DNA of 46,140 nt, taken from Mesostigma viride (lineage: Eukaryota; Streptophyta; Mesostigmatophyceae; Mesostigmatales; Mesostigmataceae). The notes under the pieces are model-generated. The model made no database searches. It saw only the letters and a program-made list of their open reading frames with translations, and was not told where the DNA came from. This document shows positions 40,810 through 46,140 of the stretch, piece after piece; the stretch's first letter is position 1; every line of letters begins with the position of its first letter. The DNA lies in NCBI GenBank assembly GCA_009746045.1, contig RPFO01000130.1, positions 1,438,913 to 1,485,052 on the forward strand. Direction: 5' to 3'. The position numbers were made by a program, and so were the translations under genes.

Positions 40810-43800
40810 TCCACCACCACCATCCATGCATGCCAGCACCCCACCACCATCATCCATGCGTGCCAGCCACCCACCACCACCATCCATGCGTGCCAGCCAC
40901 CCACCACCACCATCCATGCATGCCAGCACCCCACCACCATCATCCATGCATGCCAGCACCCCACCACCACCATCCATGCGTGCCAGCCACCCACCACCAC
41001 CATCCATGCGTGCCAGCCACCCACCACCACCATCCATGCATGCCAGCACCCCACCACCACCATCCATGCATGCCAGCACCCCACCACCATCATCCATGCG
41101 TGCCAGCACCCCACCACCACCATCCATGCGTGCCAGCCACCCACCACCACCATCCATGCATGCCAGCACCCCACCACCATCATCCATGCGTGCCAGCCAC
41201 CCACCACCACCATCCATGCGTGCCAGCCACGTCCCACCACCACCATCCATGCATGCCAGCCACCCACCACCACCATCCATGCATGCCAGCACCCCACCAC
41301 CATCATCCATGCGTGCCAGCACCCCACCACCACCATCCATGCGTGCCAGCCACCCACCACCACCATCCATGCATGCCAGCACCCCACCACCACCATCCAT
41401 GCGTGCCAGCCACCCACCACCACCATCCATGCGTGCCAGCCACCCACCACCACCATCCATGCATGCCAGCACCCCACCACCACCATCCATGCATGCCAGC
41501 ACCCCACCACCATCATCCATGCGTGCCAGCACCCCACCACCACCATCCATGCGTGCCAGCCACCCACCACCACCATCCATGCATGCCAGCACCCCACCAC
41601 CATCATCCATGCATGCCAGCACCCCACCACCATCATCCATGCGTGCCAGCCACCCACCACCATCATCCATGCGTGCCAGCACCCCACCACCACCATCCAT
41701 GCATGCCAGCCACCCACCACCATCATCCATGCGTGCCAGCCACCCACCACCATCATCCATGCGTGCCAGCACCCCACCACCACCATCCATGCATGCCAGC
41801 CACCCACCACCATCATCCATGCGTGCCAGCCACCCACCACCATCCATGCGTGCCAGCCACCCACCACCACCATCCATGCATGCCAGCCACCCACCACCAT
41901 CATCCATGCGTGCCAGCCACCCACCACCACCATCCATGCATGCCAGCACCCCACCACCATCATCCATGCGTGCCAGCACCCCACCACCACCATCCATGCG
42001 TGCCAGCCACCCACCACCACCATCCATGCATGCCAGCACCCCACCACCACCATCCATGCGTGCCAGCCACCCACCACCACCATCCATGCGTGCCAGCCAC
42101 CCACCACCACCATCCATGCATGCCAGCACCCCACCACCACCATCCATGCATGCCAGCACCCACCACCATCATCCATGCGTGCCAGCCACCCACCACCATC
42201 ATCCATGCGTGCCAGCACCCCACCACCACCATCCATGCATGCCAGCACCCCACCACCACCATCCATGCGTGCCAGCCACCCACCACCATCATCCATGCGT
42301 GCCAGCCACCCACCACCACCATCCATGCATGCCAGCCACCCACCACCATCATCCATGCGTGCCAGCCACCCACCACCATCATCCATGCGTGCCAGCACCC
42401 CACCACCACCATCCATGCATGCCAGCCACCCACCACCATCATCCATGCGTGCCAGCCACCCACCACCACCATCCATGCGTGCCAGCCACCCACCACCACC
42501 ATCCATGCATGCCAGCACCCCACCACCACCATCCATGCGTGCCAGCCACCCACCACCATCATCCATGCGTGCCAGCCACCCACCACCACCATCCATGCAT
42601 GCCAGCCACCCACCACCATCATCCATGCGTGCCAGCCACCCACCACCATCATCCATGCGTGCCAGCACCCCACCACCACCATCCATGCATGCCAGCCACC
42701 CACCACCATCATCCATGCGTGCCAGCCACCCACCACCACCATCCATGCGTGCCAGCCACCCACCACCACCATCCATGCATGCCAGCCACCCACCACCACC
42801 ATCCATGCATGCCAGCACCCCACCACCACCATCCATGCATGCCAGCACCCCACCACCATCATCCATGCGTGCCAGCACCCCACCACCACCATCCATGCAT
42901 GCCAGCCACCCACCACCATCATCCATGCGTGCCAGCCACCACCACCACCATCCATGCGTGCCAGCCACCCACCACCATCATCCATGCGTGCCAGCCACCC
43001 ACCACCACCATCCATGCGTGCCAGCACCCCACCACCATCATCCATGCGTGCCAGCACCCCACCACCACCATCCATGCATGCCAGCCACCCACCACCATCA
43101 TCCATGCGTGCCAGCCACCCACCACCACCATCCATGCGTGCCACCCACCACCATCATCCATGCGTGCCAGCCACCCACCACCACCATCCATGCGTGCCAG
43201 CCACCCACCACCATCATCCATGCGTGCCAGCCACCCACCACCACCATCCATGCATGCCAGCCACCCACCACCATCATCCATGCGTGCCAGCCACCCACCA
43301 CCATCATCCATGCGTGCCAGCCCCACCACCACCATCCATGCATGCCAGCCACCCACCACCATCATCCATGCGTGCCAGCCACCCACCACCACCATCCATG
43401 CGTGCCAGCCACCCACCACCACCATCCATGCATGCCAGCCACCCACCACCACCATCCATGCATGCCAGCACCCCACCACCACCATCCATGCATGCCAGCA
43501 CCCCACCACCATCATCCATGCGTGCCAGCACCCCACCACCATCATCCATGCATGCCAGCCACCCACCACCATCATCCATGCGTGCCAGCCACCCACCACC
43601 ACCATCCATGCGTGCCAGCCACCCACCACCATCATCCATGCGTGCCAGCCACCCACCACCACCATCCATGCGTGCCAGCCACCCACCACCACCATCCATG
43701 CATGCCAGCCACCCACCACCACCATCCATGCATGCCAGCACCCCACCACCATCATCCATGCATGCCAGCACCCCACCACCACCATCCATGCGTGCCAGCC

Positions 43801-44903
43801 ACCCACCACCACCATCCATGCATGCCAGCCACCCACCACCACCATCCATGCGTGCCAGCCACCCACCACCACCATCCATGCATGCCAGCACCCCACCACC
43901 ATCATCCATGCGTGCCAGCCACCCACCACCACCATCCATGCGTGCCAGCACCCCACCACCATCATCCATGCATGCCAGCCACCCACCACCACCATCCATG
44001 CATGCCAGCACCCCACCACCACCATCCATGCGTGCCAGCCACCCACCACCACCATCCATGCATGCCAGCACCCCACCACCATCATCCATGCGTGCCAGCC
44101 ACCCACCACCACCATCCATGCGTGCCAGCCACCCACCACCATCATCCATGCGTGCCAGCCACCCACCACCACCATCCATGCGTGCCAGCCACCCACCACC
44201 ACCATCCATGCATGCCAGCCACCCACCACCACCATCCATGCATGCCAGCACCCCACCACCATCATCCATGCATGCCAGCACCCCCCACCACCATCCATGC
44301 GTGCCAGCCACCCACCACCACCATCCATGCATGCCAGCCACCCACCACCACCATCCATGCGTGCCAGCCACCCACCACCACCATCCATGCATGCCAGCAC
44401 CCCACCACCATCATCCATGCGTGCCAGCCACCCACCACCACCATCCATGCGTGCCAGCACCCCACCACCATCATCCATGCATGCCAGCCACCCACCACCA
44501 CCATCCATGCGTGCCAGCCACCCACCACCACCATCCATGCATGCCTGCTCCCCACCACCACCATCCATGCGTGCCAGCACCCCACCACCACCATCCATGC
44601 ATGCCAGCACCCCACCACCATCATCCATGCGTGCCAGCCACCCACCACCATCATCCATGCGTGCCAGCACCCACCACCACCATCCATGCATGCCAGCCAC
44701 CCACCACCATCATCCATGCCTGCCAGCCACCCACCACCACCATCCATGCATGCCAGCCACCCACCACCACCATCCATGCGTGCCAGCCACCCACCACCAC
44801 CATCCATGCATGCCAGCACCCCACCACCACCCATCCATGCGTGCCAGCCACCCACCACCACCATCCATGCATGCCAGCCACCCACCACCACCATCCATGC
44901 GTG
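40810..44903. repeat. 30-bp satellite array, ~137 copies
   Basis: The unit is ccaccaccaccatccatgcg plus tgccagccac. Three positions are mostly two-state: cac/cat in the fourth triplet, gcg/gca after 'at', and agccac/agcacc at the end. A few 1-3 bp indels occur (about 41232, 41840, 42160, 42935, 43143, 43321, 44283, 44665, 44830). Because 30 is divisible by 3 and the unit lacks stops in most frames, ORFs of up to ~1480 codons appear on both strands; they are repeat artefacts. Confidence 0.98.
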
Positions 44904-44935
44904 ATTTTTTTGGGGAGTGGTTAGTATTGTTTTTG

Positions 44936-45620
44936 GGTAGGGTCGCTCTGCAGAGTGACCCCTACCCTTGCGCAATGTCGCAGTCTTTGTTTGTAGGGTG
45001 GCGCTGCAGAGTGACCCCCTCACAATGCAAACTTCCATTCAGTGTTTGTAGGGTCGCGCTGCAGAGTCACCTTTCCAAGATGCGTTATTCAATAACATTT
45101 TGTTTGTAGGGTCGCGCTGCAGAGTCACCTTTCCAAGATACGTTATTCAATAACATTTTGTTTGTAGGGTCGCGCTGCAGAGTCACCTTTCCAAGATACG
45201 TTATTCAATCACATTTTGGTTGTAGGGTCGCGATGCAGAGTCACCCTTTCCAAGATACGTTATTCAACAACATTTTGTTTGTAGGGTAGCGCTGCAGAGT
45301 CACCTTTCCAAGATACGTTATTCAATCACATTTTTGTTTCAAGGTCGCGCTGCCGAGTCACCCTTTCCAGATACGTTTATCAATCACTTTTTTGAAGGGT
45401 CGCGCTGCCGAGTCACCCTTCCATGAATTATTTTTATGCTATATTTTGTTGGTAGGGTCGTTCCTTAACATGGTTCTTATGTCTTATTTTGCGGAAGGGT
45501 CTCGCTACAGAATAATCCCTTCCCTGACATTAGTTACATCTTCGATTTTTTTTTCCCCAAACCTGAATGGGATTTCATCCTTGTTTCTTCTTAGGGTAGC
45601 GCTGCAGCGCCACCCCTCAC
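44936..45620. repeat. ~58-bp array built on a CTGCAG palindrome, ~11 units
   Basis: Units read tttgtagggtcgcgctgcag then agtcacctttccaagatacg then ttattcaataacatt. The palindromic part varies from near-perfect (GGTCGCTCTGCAGAGTGACC, 44941-44960) to diverged (45454, 45497). The last (GGGTAGCGCTGCAGCGCCAC, near 45594) is near-perfect again. It shares its core with the single palindromes around the transposase gene. Confidence 0.9.
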
Positions 45621-45684
45621 GCTGATGCGAATTTACACTTTCTTCATCCGACATTGGTCTATTTGTTTTTCCTTATTTGCCGCA

Positions 45685-46066
45685 GAAGGAACAAGAGAAG
45701 GAGAGGGAAGTTCAGCTTCAGAAGGAAAAGGAGGAGCAGGAGAGGGCCTCCTTGCTTCAGAAGGAAAAGGAGGAGCAGGAGAGGGCCTCTTCGCCAAAGA
45801 AGGGAAAAGAGGTGGAGAGGGCCACCTATGTCGACAAGGTCAAGTCGACGAGCGAGTCTCCTAAGTATAGTACGCCACCCGCCTCTCCGCCCAAGGGCGT
45901 AGAGGAGTTTCCTCCTCTGTCAACAATGCTTGCTGCCGGGGCTGGGCCAAGCTCCGTGGAGGCGTCGGCCTCCATCTCCAAGCGGCCCGCACCTGAGGCA
46001 CAGGCTGCCGGGGCTGGGTCCAGCTCCGTTGTGTCTCCACAGTCTCCTCAGCGGCCCCGCACCTGA
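45685..46066 (+). CDS. exon of an unrecognised coiled-coil, Pro/Ser-rich protein (partial)
   Basis: A good acceptor (ccttatttgccgcag) precedes 45685. The frame reads KEQEKEREVQLQKEKEEQER then ASLLQKEKEEQERASSPKKG, a charged coiled coil with an internal 51-bp duplication. YVDKVKSTSESPKYSTPPAS, PPKGVEEFPPLSTMLAAGAG and a second internal duplication (AAGAGSS..VSPQSPQRP; ~69-bp unit) follow. The second copy has extra C bases (cggccccgc; tctcccac), which put a stop at 46064-46066; without them the frame would continue past the window end. 'EEFPPL' segments occur in some retroelement ORF1 proteins, but I cannot assign a family. Confidence 0.5.
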
Positions 46067-46140
46067 GGCACAGGCTGCCGGGGCTGGGTCCAGCTCCGTT
46101 GTGTCTCCCACAGTCTCCCCAGCGCCCGCATCAACAAGGA

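Noticed and set aside
40566-45109. Open frames of up to ~1480 codons in three forward and several reverse frames
   Set aside because: They are produced by the 30-bp repeat, whose length is divisible by three and which lacks stops; translations are only (HHHHPCVPA)n, (TTTIHACQP)n or their reverse equivalents.

Overview
The window is nuclear DNA of a eukaryote. It has spliceosomal GT-AG introns, GC-rich exons in a more neutral background, non-LTR and tyrosine-recombinase retrotransposons, DNA transposons, and a very high load of tandem repeats. The one clear host gene resembles the plant-type DExH RNA helicases, and several repeats contain CCCTAAA-like motifs. A green alga (chlorophyte or prasinophyte) is the most plausible source. 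That is inference, and I cannot name the species.

Positions 1-21.6 kb hold the C-terminal ~540 residues of a DEAH/DExH-box ATP-dependent RNA helicase on the + strand. It is split into 13 short exons that join in frame, and a 14th terminal exon is possible. About 1.6 kb of coding sequence is spread over 20 kb. The introns consist largely of tandem repeats, and many of these visibly derive from the neighbouring exon edge: copies of the last or first part of an exon together with its donor or acceptor site, from near-perfect to decayed. The most extreme case is an 81-bp array of about 32 units, most of which carry the exon end plus an intact 5' splice site. A 1.34-kb piggyBac-like (TTAA) non-autonomous element interrupts that array. 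An LTR-retrotransposon end with a gag-like reading frame lies at the left edge (1-940).

Positions 22-26.5 kb hold LINE debris: a minus-strand reverse-transcriptase C-terminus next to a plus-strand ORF1/endonuclease segment, the geometry expected of a twin-primed inversion.

Positions 26.8-38.7 kb look like one large DNA-transposon locus on the minus strand. It has a multi-exon DDE-like transposase gene and a second small unknown gene. Two tyrosine-recombinase retroelements have inserted into it. One is a 5.3-kb element (31525-36864) with identical 436-bp direct repeats, a gag-like ORF and an RT-RNase H-tyrosine recombinase polyprotein; it sits inside a transposase intron. The other is a 1.8-kb non-autonomous relative (27802-29605) with textbook split direct repeats (A1-internal-B1-A2-B2). 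The polyprotein has a 2A-like NPGP motif exactly between RNase H and recombinase.

Positions 38.7-46.1 kb hold an AT-rich stretch, a 37-bp array, a 4.1-kb array of a 30-bp unit (about 137 copies, open in many frames but not a gene), and a ~58-bp array built around a CTGCAG palindrome that also occurs as single copies around the transposase gene. The window ends in an exon of an unrecognised coiled-coil protein.

Many apparent frameshifts fall in G, C or mixed homopolymer runs, so some 'broken' genes may reflect assembly errors rather than decay.
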